Below, piece by piece: positions 23,506-38,300 of a stretch of 64,000 bases of DNA (positions are counted from its first letter, which is position 1; each line of letters starts with the position of its first letter). The position numbers were made by a program, and so were the translations under genes. This DNA is from Tetranychus cinnabarinus (taxonomy: Eukaryota; Arthropoda; Arachnida; Trombidiformes; Tetranychidae), in the NCBI GenBank assembly GCA_022266195.1, contig WHVY01000001.1, forward strand, positions 10,106,001-10,170,000, read 5' to 3'. The notes below the pieces were generated by a model. The model saw nothing but the letters and a program-made list of their open reading frames with translations. It was not told the origin of the DNA and ran no database searches.

Positions 23506-24120
23506 ATATTGAGACCGAATGATCATTTGCTTTCAATGCAGATCGAACAATAGCCAGGCAAATATAATAGTTTATACCCTTGATTCAGCGTGTATCTTAG
23601 ATCGTAACTCCATATATTATAAAATTGTAACAAGTTGTATGTTTAATTTAAATATGAATCGTAAGCATTAGGTTGCATCTTCAACTTTTAACTTTGCCAA
23701 ATCAGCTAACGTTTCCAAAGCAAGTTGAATGTAATTCTCTGTGCTCTAGTAATTGTTGAAATTTTACTAGGGTTCTAAGAGACGGACTCGCGTACTTTTG
23801 TGGCAATAGCATAACAGAAGAACACATAAAGCGCTTCAAAATCTAAACCATTTTGCACTTTAAATCTCATTAATTGCAAAAAAAGATCAATCTTTTGACT
23901 AAATTTGCTTGCAACGAATGATTTCTCTTGATTTCGGTGCTTCCTTTCAGTAAGTTTTGTCGAGTTCCTACACAATCCATGATCTAATGATACTCTAAGG
24001 CAAGTTACATAGCACTTCAACTCGATATCACTTTACCGAGCTTAATTATTATTTGAAAACTGCGTGAATGGAGGCTAAAGAAGTATAATCGTCACTAGTA
24101 AACCACTCGAATCAGTTGAT
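23506..24120 (+). repeat. Dispersed repeat R2, copy B
   Basis: Second diverged copy of R2, in the same orientation as 20655-21200 and about 2.85 kb away. Similarity is strongest in the first 250 bases and in the last 60. Confidence 0.75.
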
Positions 24121-26339
24121 TTGATCCTAATAACAAAGTCTGATTAAACATGAAATTTTGACTTGATTGATCAATGATTTTTGTCTGGAAAGATGTCACT
24201 TGGTAAAACATTTAAGGCGAATTAATCTTGTTCAGTTAATCACTTTGGCTTGAAAATAAGCCACAACAAGGCGAACCAATTGCTCTCTTCTTTCTTGTGG
24301 CTAATCATAACCATCTGATTATCATCTTACCATGAAATGATGGGAATGAAACAAATAAAGCCAAAAAGATGTGACATGAGAGTAAATTAATTACAATCAA
24401 TTATATTGATCCTCAAGGTGTATTAACTGGGAGGTTCATTGGATTGAAATTGCCGTAAGCTTTGTTCAAATGTTTACCAAATGTTCACCATTTGGTTAAC
24501 TCATCAATAACAACTAAATCAATGCAATTTAAATTCATTGTTTTCCATTACAACCTTTTCTTAATTGTTAGCAAAATGATTAAAATCTGGTCAATCAGTG
24601 GAATCAGTTTATTAATAAAACTCTTTTAAAACAAATTGCATAAAAGAAGCGCAAAAATGTTATTATTATTTAGACGAGCCGATTACACTAAATCAAGTCC
24701 TAAAGGCAGTTTTAAGTCACTTCAATCCATTTATTAAATTATATGAAATATGATTTAACTAAATTACAATTATCTTTAATTGATTATAATGGTAAACAGT
24801 GCAATGAATAAATATTTGATCACGAATTTAGTCGTTAACTGTTTGGGATAATTGGATTGATAAACAATTACGAGTTAATTGTATGAGAAGGAAAAGAGAA
24901 ACTTTGATTAATGATTAAAAGACATTAAAAGGTGAATTTGATGGTTAAAATGATGACAATTAAAAGTGTCTTTCATAAATCACTCGACCGATTGTGACAA
25001 TTGTACCAAAAATTCGTAAAAAATTGTCTTCCATTGAACATAAAAAGTAAATCGTAATCAAATGTAAACAATCAAAACGTTTAAAGGCGTTTCGAGCGTT
25101 TTAAAAGGCAATAACTTTGATTAGAATCATTTTCAATAAACATTTCAATGTTTGAAAAGTTAATTGATTATCCAATGAATTAACCAAATAAATTAAACGA
25201 TTCAAAGCAATAATTGAAACAAATTTTCCTCTTCAAGGTTTCGTTGTTTCAACGAGATTTACATTTGAAACAATTAATCAACGACTTGATGATTGATGCA
25301 CCAAATCAAAATTCAGTGTTAATCTAAAGTCGCTCAAAAGTTAATCACTGAGAATTGTTTTCAATCAACTTTTCAATTTACAAATGAATATTAAATTGAT
25401 TGGAAATGGAGAAGGTTTGATCAAGTAAAAGCGATTGTAATTTAGAGATGAATATTTATAAATTTGGATAATTTGTAAAGTTGATTGAACGCGAAAATGA
25501 AGTTAATTGTGAAAGTGCACTTTACTCAACAATCAATTAATGGTAATTTAATTTAATTTAGTTAAATAATTTCTCATAATGATCAATGATAATCATCATC
25601 ATTATTGTAATCATTAAAACAATGATAATGGGAAACAAATGGCCGTAAGTTAAACTGGACTTGATTGAAGCTTCAATCAATGTTTACATTTTAACCTGCA
25701 CGTTACACTATTAATCAAGTTGCTTTATTTTCAAGTAAAAAAACAATTCATGAATATAAATTGAATGTTCATTTAAATGGTCCTTTTCATCATTTCAACT
25801 TTTCTCAAATTCATCTTTCCCTATCATTAGAGTTCCAACTGTTTATCATGTTTTAACTCAGTTTGAGTATGAGTTTAATGTCAACTTAGGCCATTTTGGA
25901 TAACATTTGCATTGGGAACTCGGCATTAGTCAAGAATGAAAATTGATTTTCTTTTCCAATTTCATTGTAAAGATCATTTTCGTTTCTCTTTTTTTACACC
26001 AACTTTTTCTTCTTTTGTAAATAAATGATTCAAATTGTTTGATAAATAAGTCTATTGTTAATTTAATAGATTCTCAATGGTTACCAACTAACAAGTTACA
26101 AATAAATTGTTTGTATTTGCTTGAATAGCAAAGTGTAATTTTTACATTAAACATTTGTAAACTGAGGTTGACTTTAATTTGGTAAATTTAAGAGGAAACT
26201 GAAAATTTGGACAAAAAAGAAACCAAAGTTTTGACTAGATTTTTTTTTCTTTTATATTTCATTCTGAATGATTCTGAATGATTTGGAAGAAATTGTTGCT
26301 TTTTCTTTTTCTTCTTTTTTCGCCTTCTTTTGGACCATT

Positions 26340-29300
26340 TTATTCGTTAACTGGTTCAGGTAAAGGTGATGATATTGGTGTTGTTGTTCCACCTGATGAT
26401 GAAGGGTTTACTGATGAACCTTGATTGGTTGAGATCGTTCGCTGTCTCAGCATATTGAGTGAATCAAAGAGCGCATCACGTTCCTCTTCAACTGACCTTA
26501 CTCGAGATTCAAGTCGTTTAATGGTCGATTTAAGTGTTTCAATGGATGATTCAAGGGAGTAAACATTTGACTGAGCCACATGAAGTTGATCAAGAAGCTC
26601 CATATTTTGACCTTTAAGCAGCTTATTTTCACTCTCAAGTTCAATTAGACGACTGGCAGTGAGTCCAGTTGATTCACTGGAATCAGGCAAGTTGACAGTT
26701 TCCGTTGAACTATCAACATAACAAGATTTAGTTGAAACAACTTCAGGTGAAGTTGAGGTAACAACAAGTGGACTTTCGACGGTTATGGAAGCAATTGGTT
26801 CACTTGGTGTTGGAGCGGCCAGGGGTGCCGGTATAACCAGTGGAACAGTTGATGGACCTTTGTTTGGACTGAGTCTAGGTATTTGAGACAATAAATTACC
26901 TGTAGAACCATAGAGTTCAGTTGAGGTAATTGAACCGGTTGAAGATAATGAGGAAACTGTTGAATCTTCTTGAAGTAAATTGTATTCCGTTTCATAAATA
27001 ATCAATTGTTTACTTATATCACGGGTTAATACTTGATTGAAAACACGCTCCATTTGAATGGGATTCATTGCAGGAATATTATTCTTTAACAATTCCATGA
27101 TTGTTTCAAAGGATTGGCATGAAAGTATCGCCTCTCTATAGGTGTTCAAAAGGACAGTTGATAATCGAAATATTGCTTCGATTCCATAAAGGAAAAGTAT
27201 ATCTAATTGAAAGAAAAGAAAAGTAAAAGTTAGACAAAAATGACAAAAAGAGACCAGAAAATGAAGCCAAAAACCCAAAAATGAATGAAAAAGCAAAAGT
27301 CTCTTTTAAATGTTTTACCAAAACCCGTAAGCAATCAATGCAAGGTTACCTTTTGATTGTCATTTGTTGATCATTAGTTTTATTTTTAACATTTTTCTTG
27401 ATTACTCTTTGTGGTATGTAAGGTATGTCAACACTGTTCAGGAAGATCAGGCCGGGAAAAAGGATCAAGATTCTGAAACAATTTTGGTTCATCATTGAAT
27501 GTAATAAATTTGTTTTTTGCTGCTTTTGGTGGGAACCAAGCCTTAAGGGTTGAATGTAAATAACAAGTATTTATATTTATAATGTCCAAATGTATTTGTG
27601 ATAAACACAGGTAACAATGATTAACTTGAATATTGTATCAAATTTCCTGCCACGAATTATCGATTTCTTGTCAGGTTAATTATCATGGAAAACAATTAGA
27701 TAAACTTGAAGCCTCAAGAAACATTTGCTTTTAAACTTATAGCAAAGGTTGCAATTTATTACCAAAGTGAATCTCATCTTTTCAACTTGAAAACTTGACA
27801 AGTCGATTCGTTTAAAGAATCAACTTTCAAGATAAATTATTGAGAAATGTTAGGAAAAGATGAAACAATTTGGTAAATCAATCAATTTATTGGTTTAAAT
27901 TGGTTGGGAGTAAACCATAATTAGTATTGATTCAAAGTAAATCTTTAAATTCATCATCGCATGTTAACTAACATTTCAATTTACTGTGTTCGGTAATGCT
28001 TCATGTTTTACCTGATAAATCAAGGATACTTTTTGTTGCCATGATTCTATCACACCCAAATATCATCATAATCATCATAATAATCATACTTGATATAAAA
28101 AGCAACAATTTGATTACCATTTGTTTGTACTTGAAATGGTTAATAACAAGAACAACTTGTCGAAGGGAAAAACTGGTGAAACGAAAGAGTTGATAGATCA
28201 GTTTTTTATCTTCTATTCAACAGAATGGTGAGAAAGAAGAAGAAGCAGAAGAAGATGATGATGATGATGATAAATAACCAACTCTGGTTACTACGCAATT
28301 TAGAGCTCAATCAAGATCGCCTTGGGAAGGGAAAAGTTAAATTACGCAAAAATATTCATGTTAACTTGTTGCCAATTGGAATGGGTTGAACAGCAAGAGA
28401 TTTGTTCATTTCTTTGCAATCAACATTGTTACCTGAATTACCAATCAAAAAATAGATACTCTTAATAATAATAATCAAGGAATGATTGCAACAATTGCTT
28501 TAATAACTGTCAACTGTTGCCCATCATCATTATGGATCATTATCAACAGTAAATTCAAAGACTATTTTTAGTCGAGTTGAACAAACAAAACAGCCTTTTG
28601 GCAAATACAAAAACAATTTCATTTCCAACTTGTATCAATATTGAAGATAAATCCTTTGCTACCATTTAATTTAGTAAAGTCCATTTTTTAGAAGTTCATT
28701 TCAACTTTCAACTTTCGATTTGAAAATGATATAGTTTACACTCTTTTCCGTATCAGGTTAAGAGTTAAGGTAAATATAATAAAACAGTTACGAGTGATTA
28801 TTTTCAATCGTAATTGTTGCTTGATAATGATATAGTGTTGGCGATGGTTGATACATTTACCGATTGGGTTTAAGGTTAGCCATTGGGTTTACAATTGAAA
28901 TGTAAATATTAGATGATATGACAGGAAGGAAGCAAATAATGAATGGGAAAAGGTCAGGTCATCGGTAAATGACCTTAAGGATAAAAATAAGTGATCGTTA
29001 CATTGGCTATACGAGACAGTCAATGGTGTGAATGAAGGAAATGAAAGGAAAAACGAGGAAGCATTTTACAGGTAAAAATGTACACAGAAAGGTTAGGAAG
29101 GGAAGAGAGCAAGAAAAATAAGAAGAAGAAGATGAAGAAGGAAAAGTCTTTATGTTGAAGAGTGATGATAATGGACAAGACGACCAAAGCAAGTTGCTCA
29201 ACAAAGAACTAGCAAGTTCCCATGTTAACTGATAATAATAGTAAAATGATAATTTTAAACATTGAACAGAAGTTGAGGCCAACAATTTAACCATTGTTAA

Positions 29301-32300
29301 CTCGTACAACAATTATGCTCAAGTTATTGTTAACATTTGTGTTTTCATTTGCCATTCATCATTCAAACTGTACTTTTACATTGTCAAATTGGGTCAACAT
29401 TGGTTTCCACCTTAATTCAGTAAATGAGCAAATTGTCCATTGGGATCGATGTACCTGTGATTCAACATTTGACTTCAACATTTTCTTTGTTTTTTCATAT
29501 TTTTTCTGGTTTTTGGTTTTTTGGTTTTTTTGGTTGATCAACTTACCAAATAGACGAGCCACAAAACCGATTGGAAATTGAGAGGCAAAAAGGGTTAAGA
29601 ACCATGGAGCGGCGTACAGAGTCGGTGGTATATCATGAGCATCAAAGTGTTCATAAATGTCGTGGTGAAAATCATAGAGAAGTCGGGTTAACTGGTATAA
29701 CTGCATCTGCAACGAGTTAAGGCAAATTAATATTCATTCAAATGTCAATGTGAATGGTTTATCAGTAAATAATCATGCGAATCACCTTTTACTTTGTTAC
29801 CTTGTTTACTGACCAATGGTCAACAAAGAAAATGTCTTTTCTCTCTTTCACCTTTTCATTCTATTTTTAGATGGTCACTCAAAGGACACTTTGTGAAACA
29901 CCTTTTCATTAAGGTCAAGGTGCAAGTCTGATCATTGACCATTCATCATTAAATGTCCATTTTACTACTAAATGTGTGTTGACCCTTTTGCTCAATGGTC
30001 AATGAATGGTAAATTCAAACAACAAATAATGGAAAAACAAATTTTCCAAACTTTAATTTCAAATGTAAATCTAAAATCTTGATTCTCTAATATCGCAAAC
30101 AATTTGCAACTAAATTGCTCATCAATTGACCATTAAAGTTGTTGAACATTTTTCGATTTTTTACAATTCAAGGAAAATCTAAATTACGAAAAAAAGTCAA
30201 TTTAAATATAAATTGTTGTTTACCTTTTCTGATCTGGTTTCATTTCAAATTGTTAATCAACTTTTTTTGGTAATCAACAAAATCAATAAAATAATCAATT
30301 TAAAGGTTTCAATGAGAGTTGTTGGTGAAAAGTTGTATAAAAGATGAAAATTGATGTAAACAAAGTAAACGTTTTTTTCAGCAAATAATTGAAATATCAT
30401 GTAAAGTGTATCTTTAATAAGATGAATTGTAGATTAAAGGTTGATTGTGAAGTCTCATGAAACTGAGAAAATCAAATTAACCTAAAAATTCGAGGTTCGT
30501 ATGGAATTGAAATTACAATTATTGGCAAAAAAGGTTTAAACAAAAGTAATAATAGAGTTGAAGAGAAAGTAGTAAATTGAAATAAATAGAAAAATCAATT
30601 TTCACTCAAATTTAGGTAAAGGTTATTGATGATTATGATGATAGTAAATGATGATGATGAGATGAAGAAAAGAGGCAAAAATGATTGACCTGTTCAAGAT
30701 GAAGATAGACAGGTAAAGGTAGGAAATGATGAGAATAAACCTTGAGATGGAAACGCCGAAAGAATGGATTAGCATAATAAAGTGAGCTTTATAATCACAA
30801 TTAGCATAATCATTGATATATTAATAATAATAAATCACGCTACTTGATCAGAAATTCATTTTCAGAACCCAAAGAAACTTCAACTAATTTCATTGACAAT
30901 GCAGAGAAAAGGTTTTATCCATTTTTACATCAATTTTCATCATTTATTAAAGCACAAGATCGCATTGATTTTATTCATTTTTTCAATTAATATTGAGTTT
31001 CGATTTGAAACATTTTTTGCTTTTCTTGATCTATTCATGATCGGTTAATCAGCCATTTTCATTGAGAATTTGATTTTTTGGAAAACGTTTTCTCATCTTT
31101 ATTTGGTCATTCGAGTTGAGCTGATATTTGAGATTGATTTGATTCTCGAATTGTTTGAATTGTTTTGAATTGGAGTTTGTGACTTACTTGAAGTGCAGAC
31201 ATATCAGGTTTATATTGTCGTCTTAAGCCAAGGTAGAAGAGCAGATATTTCATCATTTCAAATGAATCGTCTTCACTCATCTATTCTCATGCAGGGAAAG
31301 AAGTAAAATTTTGATTAATCAACTGTCGCAACTGATCGACTTTTCAACATTTATATTTACATGTAACAAAAGGATTGCGGCAACAAAACTCAATCCTTGA
31401 CAGTAACCAACTTCAGTATCAAAAAGTGAATATGCTTTAAGCAAATTGAAAAGCGACAACTGTCCAGCACCCAAAGGTTGAGCAAAGTAAGGATGTTTAG
31501 GAAAGGTTCGACCTGTAATTAGATGAAAATAGCGATTAATTTTTGTTTCAATTGTAAATGCAAATGGGAATGATGAAAGTGATAGAAGCAAGAATAAAAT
31601 TGAAACAGTTTTCTGTTTAAATGCAGTAACCCCAACAAGGTTGACTAATTAATAAGAAAAATTTTGTTTAAATTTTCTCTCAAATTTTATGATCTTTTTT
31701 TTGATACAAAGTTATTGAGTTTGCTTCATTTTCACAGGTAAACAGGGTTAAACCAATTTTACAATTTAATGGCAATAATGTTAAGAAATGAATGGATTCA
31801 TCTTTACAAGTGTCTGACAAGGGGAGGTTTGCAAGAGGAAGAATCATTTGAAGAAGGAAAAAAACGAGAGATTATTCAGTAAAAGGAAAACAGGTCTGAT
31901 AAGAAGATGATGATGATGATGATGATGATGATGAAGATAAAAGATTGTCTCTCTTTGCTCGTCAATTTATCAGCTCTGATTGAGCTATAAATCTAAGGCA
32001 ATTTATCTTCTCCTTTTGGTAGACCAAGGTTAGGTCCTCTTTGCTGGTTCAATTTTCTTGGCGTTTTTTTCTTCTTCTTAACTTTCTCATTACTTTTACC
32101 AGGAATCTAAAGATGAACACCAGGAATCGGTAAACCGATAAGTCACTGATTAATAGCAACATCACCATCATCATCATCTTTCTTTTTATCATCTCCTTCA
32201 TAATAAACAACCACTATAATCATTATAATAATCAGTATCATCATCAGAAGCCAAAAGGCAGAAGCATCAGAAACGCAAATCAAACAACACTAGAAGCTTG

Positions 32301-35300
32301 TTTTAGCTGGAAGCAACATTTTTCTTCTTATTTTTTCTTCTCTCTCTTTCTCCATTATCATTCCATGTACATGATTGGAATATTTAAATGAAATGAACGC
32401 TATTCACTGATTAACTGTTGCTCTTGTTGTAGGTCGATTAACCAACGAATCTCAACAACAAATTCAATCAACAATTGAGTTTTACTTTTCTTCTTCTTCT
32501 TTTTTTTCATCATGAGACATGAATCAACTTTATTCATCCGATAGTGAATCCAGGCTTATTTGCAATCTTCAAATTACCCTCAATATCATCTTCACCATCA
32601 GTTTAAATATCACTTAAACGATAGGAAACTTTGAAACTTTAACTTCATCTGATTGCAAACATCAACAAATATCAAATGTATTTCATTTATTTGGCAATAA
32701 AAACAAATCTAACATTTGTGATTTCATTTAATCAACTAATTATGATTTTCAGGATAACCACACACATATACAGATACACACCTTAACACATTTTGTATGA
32801 AAAAGGCATTTTGTTCAACTTTACCTTGCAATTATGAGAAAAAGTTACAAATTGAAAAATATAAAAACGCGTAAATTTGCTAATTAATGGTTAGCAATAT
32901 GAGCAACAAAATGTAATCAACTGATTAATAAATTGCTTGAGTTGTTAATTGATCACAAAAACCGCACCCAATGGGAAGAAACAAAAAACGAAGGATTCAT
33001 CACAAGATTCACCAAATGAGCAAAATGATGAAAACCGCTGAAAGTGATGAATTGAAAATCGCTCATAATTATCACTTTATTCAACAAAACTTTCATTTGT
33101 AGATGCAAATGTTTGATTAAAATGTTAATTTTCGACTTTTAGTCCAATATGAGTTATTGATAGACTTTTTAATCAAATTTAATTTAATCATTTTCTGGTT
33201 TGTTAGCAACACTTAATCAAAGCTTCCAATATGTTAACCTCATGTGCCCGGCTTTAATGGGCCAGAAACTCGAGGGAATAAATTTTGATAACTTTTTTGT
33301 TGGTTTAATCAAACAATCAACTCTCCCAATTGTTCATAAGTTTTGATTAAGAGTCGGTTATGGTGGTGAAGGAGGAGGAACCTGAGGTGGGTTTGAAAAG
33401 GCATTTTATTGTTGCTTTGATATTCCTTTAATAATATTATTATCATCATTATTAACATTAAACATTGTATAATAATGTTTCTCATTATATTGAACAATAT
33501 ATATATAGAACCAACAATTAATGTTAATCATTTTGTCTGGTGAGTTAATTGAATTTAAGAGTAAATTTTGGTAACAATTTGTTGCTCTTTCACTTAATCA
33601 CGATTAAACATTACGCTTGTTTTTGCCCATTATTAATAACTTTTTTTTGGTTAACATTGGGTGAGGGTTGGATGGTCAAGAGGAAGGGACTGGGAGGGGT
33701 GGGAGGGGTTCACGATTTCATCAAGATGGAAATGCGTGAAACACGCGTTTACGTTTTGATAATTGAATTAAGGAACAGAATGATTATGATGATGATGATA
33801 ATGATGATGAATGAAAGATTCATCCTTTTACTTGATCGTCTTATGCCACTATCAGTAAAAGCGTCTTTTCACCTCTTTTAGGTTGACTTTTTAATTGAAA
33901 ACAAATAATGAAATTTCAATTTACTTTATTTCACGGTAAAACAAATGCTGATCATATTATCACATACAATGGATCAATCATGTTTATATTTAAATTTTAA
34001 AGGCTAATTTTATTTATAAATTTAATGGTAAAGTACTGGAATCAGGGTTATTACCGTTTACAAATGATTGGCTTCTTAAAGTTCACCTTTTCCATGTTGC
34101 AGTTTTTTTCATCAATTTTTTCGCGATTAGCTTCTCTCAACTCGAATTCTGATTAATTTGACCAAACATTGAAGTCGAGTTGTTTTGCACTATTATTGAA
34201 ACGATAAATTGGTGAGCAAATGCTTTGGTTCAGGAGTTGATTTTCAATGTTGACTAAAGATTCAGTTAACTTGCATCGTCGTTTCAAAGAGACGAGAAAT
34301 TTATACCAACTTTTCATTTAAATGGATATTGAAAAGATGCTTAAATAATCTCATTTTTTCGTTAATTGTTGCTACGTTCAATTTTATTCTGAATCTTGTC
34401 GATGTTTAGTTGTTTTGCAGTGACAAGTTCACTGTCGCAACTAAGAATTAGGGGATGATTTGAAAGGTTCGACTTGAAATTTATGGAACATTTATTCATG
34501 TAAATTTACAGTTCAAGAGCCAATGATTTTGAGTAAGTTTGAAAGTTTGTGTTAAAGTTGAGAGAACAGAGAAAATTGTTTCTATACTTGACTTTCCATG
34601 ATAATTTCAATATTGTCGATCAATTGCTGGATTAAAACTAAACATTTGGTCAATCAAAAACTAACAAGTTGTAAGTTACGAAGCTGCTTACAAGTTAAAA
34701 TAACTTTGATCTGGAGAAGAGATTTGGTTTTACTGTTTGGGCTTGGATACTATTTTTGCAATTGAATCGATGCTATTTTTTCGAATTTTGATAAGATCGA
34801 AACGTTTTCAATGTTCAACTCAATCAAAGAGGATCATTTCTCTGATAAATTCTTAGTTTTATTAGCTCTAGCATTCGGTTGCCTTGTTTTTTCGTAACAA
34901 TTGATTAAACTTGAGGCAATGGGCTCATGGTGATGAAGAGGTTTGCATTGGAAATTTGATTCCAATGAAATTTTAAAGGAAATTATTTAAGGTTGAATTT
35001 GCTATTTATTAAATTGAAATGGATCCTTAAATGATTGGATTATTGAAGTGTAATCAAACAGTGAGAGGTTTTTTGAAACATTTTGAGTTTCAGTGCAAAT
35101 CTTACAGATTTGAGGTTCATGATGAAAAATGTAATTGACGTTAAATATTATAAAGAGTGACAAGTAATCAGTTAATGATAGAATCAGAGTGAAAATTGAA
35201 TAAAATATCCAATCATGATGAAATGGGTGTTCATCAAGTTGGCTCATCATATTAGGTGTGCATTTAGAGTTAAAAGTAATTTAAATACATTGATATGAAA

Positions 35301-38300
35301 CAAAAACAGGAAAGAGTTTCATTTCAATTTTGAGCTTGAAAATTGAAAGGATTGTTCATCAGATTGTGTCCAGTTGATTTGAGTTTCAGTTTATTAATTT
35401 AATATGGAATGGGTTAGGTTCAGGTTAAAGTTAATTGTAACATTTTTGTAATTAAAAAGGGCGTCAAGACGGAATATGATGAGTTAGATGATCATTTTCA
35501 TTTTGATAATCAGATTACTTTGATTGCCAGCTTAAATAGAGTCAACTTTGAAATCACCTTTAATTGGTCAATCAACTTTTCAACAGATGATATTGAAAAC
35601 TGGCGATAAAATGATTAAACTGAACCATTTCATAAACGATTCATAAACGGAGTCAAGTTCAAATCAAAGTTGATCAATCAGCAAAAACTTCAAATCAATA
35701 ACAAGTTTACTGTCAATATTGTCTCGATATCGATGCAAAATAGTACAATCAAGTTCAACATTTAAATTTGAACGAATTTCGATTTTCAAGAAAAAAATAT
35801 TGGAATCAAGTTTAGTAATCAAAGTCTTGTCATTTTGATCAAGACGATTAAACAGCAATTCATCAACATCGTCAGTTTATCTCATAAATCACTGTAAACT
35901 AGTAATGGTGACATAAAGTTGAGTGCAAGTGAGTTTGTTTTTTGGTGGGAAAAGTGATTGCAAGGAAAGCTGACATTTGGCATCATTAAAGTGAAACAAT
36001 AATGGCGATTATATTAATGATAATAATTAAATGAAATATAAAATAAGATATTTAACTAATCTGATGAAAGATGAAAAGCATTTCAATGATTGGGTGTGTT
36101 GTCATTTGTGTGCCAAATTCATGTAGAGAGATGTTCAGTTTGATCAGAAAAACGCATTTCTCAAGAAAAAACAAGAAAAGCAAAGAACATCTTAAACATC
36201 ATATCAACATTATTCATCTTTTTTTCATTCAATTCACTCGTTTATCCTGTGAAGTATCATCATCATCATCCTTAACAGCAACAACCCAGCCCTTAGATTT
36301 CCGTAGAGAAAAAAAACATCATCTCTTTATCTTCCTTACGTCTTTCGTTGTGTGAGTGTTGATACATGAGAAGACAAAGCACAGATCAACAACGCCATGC
36401 GAACCCAAGCACGGCCCTGAGCCTTGGAATGAGAGAAATGAGAGAAATATTATTAAGAAGAAACTGGCCTCAAGGCAACTAATTTGATGTAATTTAATTT
36501 CTCTCTAAGCCTACGTTCATTTGCTTCATCATCATCAATATCTACAGCCAACAAACAAATTCTTGCAAACAAGGTAAGCAAAGTGCATGATTGAAGCTCT
36601 CGCTGGTGCAGTGAGTTATCACTACACGCCCTGTTGCTGCAACAGCCACACCCTGTACACACGCATTCAACATCTTATAGCTGTTTCCATGTAAGACGGC
36701 GAAAAAGGAAACCCCGGCCCAGGTCAATTTCCTTTTTCATTTTTCTCTCTTTCTCTTTCTTGCCTTTTCTTCATTTCTTTTCTCTCTCTCTCTCTCTCAT
36801 CATTATCATCTTCATTGGGAAGAGAGAGAAGAAGAACCCAAAAAAGTAATAATTCAACAAAACCGCAGCCCATCGCTATATAAACACAAAGGCACCATCA
36901 TCATCATTTCCATCGTTTTGCATCTTGAGCATCATCACTATCAACCTTTGTTAATCATTTTCATCTGTTGAAATGAACAAATGAAAAGAAGATGAAAACG
37001 CAATGAAAATGTCCATTTTTGTGTCGCTCTCTCACCTCATCTTCAAGGATATCTACGCATTATTGTCCTTCATTTAAATGGATAAATGATACAAACAAAA
37101 CCTAATAAAGTCATCGGCCTATTGTAAATTATTATTGAATGCCACTCCCTTTACCTTGTTCAATTATTACCATCAAGGGTAGGACCAGGTATTATTGGGC
37201 CAACAAAACAATTTTCAGCTGAAAAACAAAATCCTTCATGTCACCAAATGTTAGGCTTTACCTCGTAACATTTCATTCACAGATTGACAAGGAAACTAAT
37301 TATTGGACAAAAAAAATTGTTGACCGTCTTTTCCCAGACCAACAAATTCGTCCAAACCTTGACTAACCCAAATAAGATCAAATGATCTTGAACTATTTTC
37401 CATTATTATTTGACAATAAAAGCAACGGTATTGATCACAAAAGTATTTGCGGTGAATGTACCTTTCGATTTCGAGAAAGTTTAATTTGCAATTTGACAAT
37501 GAAAGTTGGATTCACACAATTTAGGGTTGAGTAAAAGTTATCCATCAAAAGACAAGGAAAAGTTTTTTAGTTACTAAACTCATTTCTTGATTAAGTTGAT
37601 TTGATTCTAATTTCATTTGGTTAACATGAAAAGTTGAAAACTTTTTTGTTCATTGGTTCGACTTTTCAAGTTAAATTTTAAGGCAATTTTGCTGTTGAAT
37701 CATTAAGAGGACAAAAGTGATTAGTTTCGTATGCGATCATCGAAATGTCCATCTTTTATGAGTTGATCCTGATTACCATTTACTTTGTGTTCAATATTTG
37801 AAATTTATTGCTTTCAAACTCTAACCAGCAAGGTGAAACAGAAAGTAAACTTTTTTGTTGCTTCATTTGATTTGTTTTTCAATTATACTTCATTTTTTTG
37901 CTACAAAAACAAAACGCAAAATGCAAATGAGCTTCAACAGCATGATTAAATATGTTAAATCATTTAACATACTGATTTTCATTTCATTAAATTGATGCAA
38001 TTTGCATCAAAATAAATCAATTGCATTGTCTTTTCTTTCACACTAATCAACAAACCAATTGAAATAAATCACTACAAACCCATTAACTTTCACTGAAAAT
38101 GCAAAAGAAATCACAATTTCCTTTCATCATTTACTATCGATTACTTTTTCATCTTATTCAATATTCAATTTCATTGTGTTCGTCTTAAGCTTTCCTCAAA
38201 CCCAATCAAATAGGATTAAAATACCTTAAAAGGCATTTAAATTGTTCATCAAAATGATGAAGTTTAACTGTTATTCAGTGATCAAGTCAACAGTTAGAAA

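Larger units (their letters stand above)
17381..26339. other. 9 kb gene-poor region with old dispersed repeats
   Basis: I find no convincing exon here on either strand. The open frames are short and lack splice context or family motifs. The region contains one copy of repeat family R1 (18569-19200), two direct copies of family R2 (20655-21200 and 23506-24120), and AT-rich filler with many Tn/An runs. It separates the KLF 5' side from the 3' end of the RabGAP gene and may hold missing KLF 5' exons or enhancers, which cannot be judged from one sequence. Confidence 0.55.

Noticed and set aside
29294..29581. + strand frame overlapping a RabGAP exon
   Set aside because: The - strand carries the conserved TBC sequence (LYAAPWFLTLFASQF) here; the + frame is a shadow.
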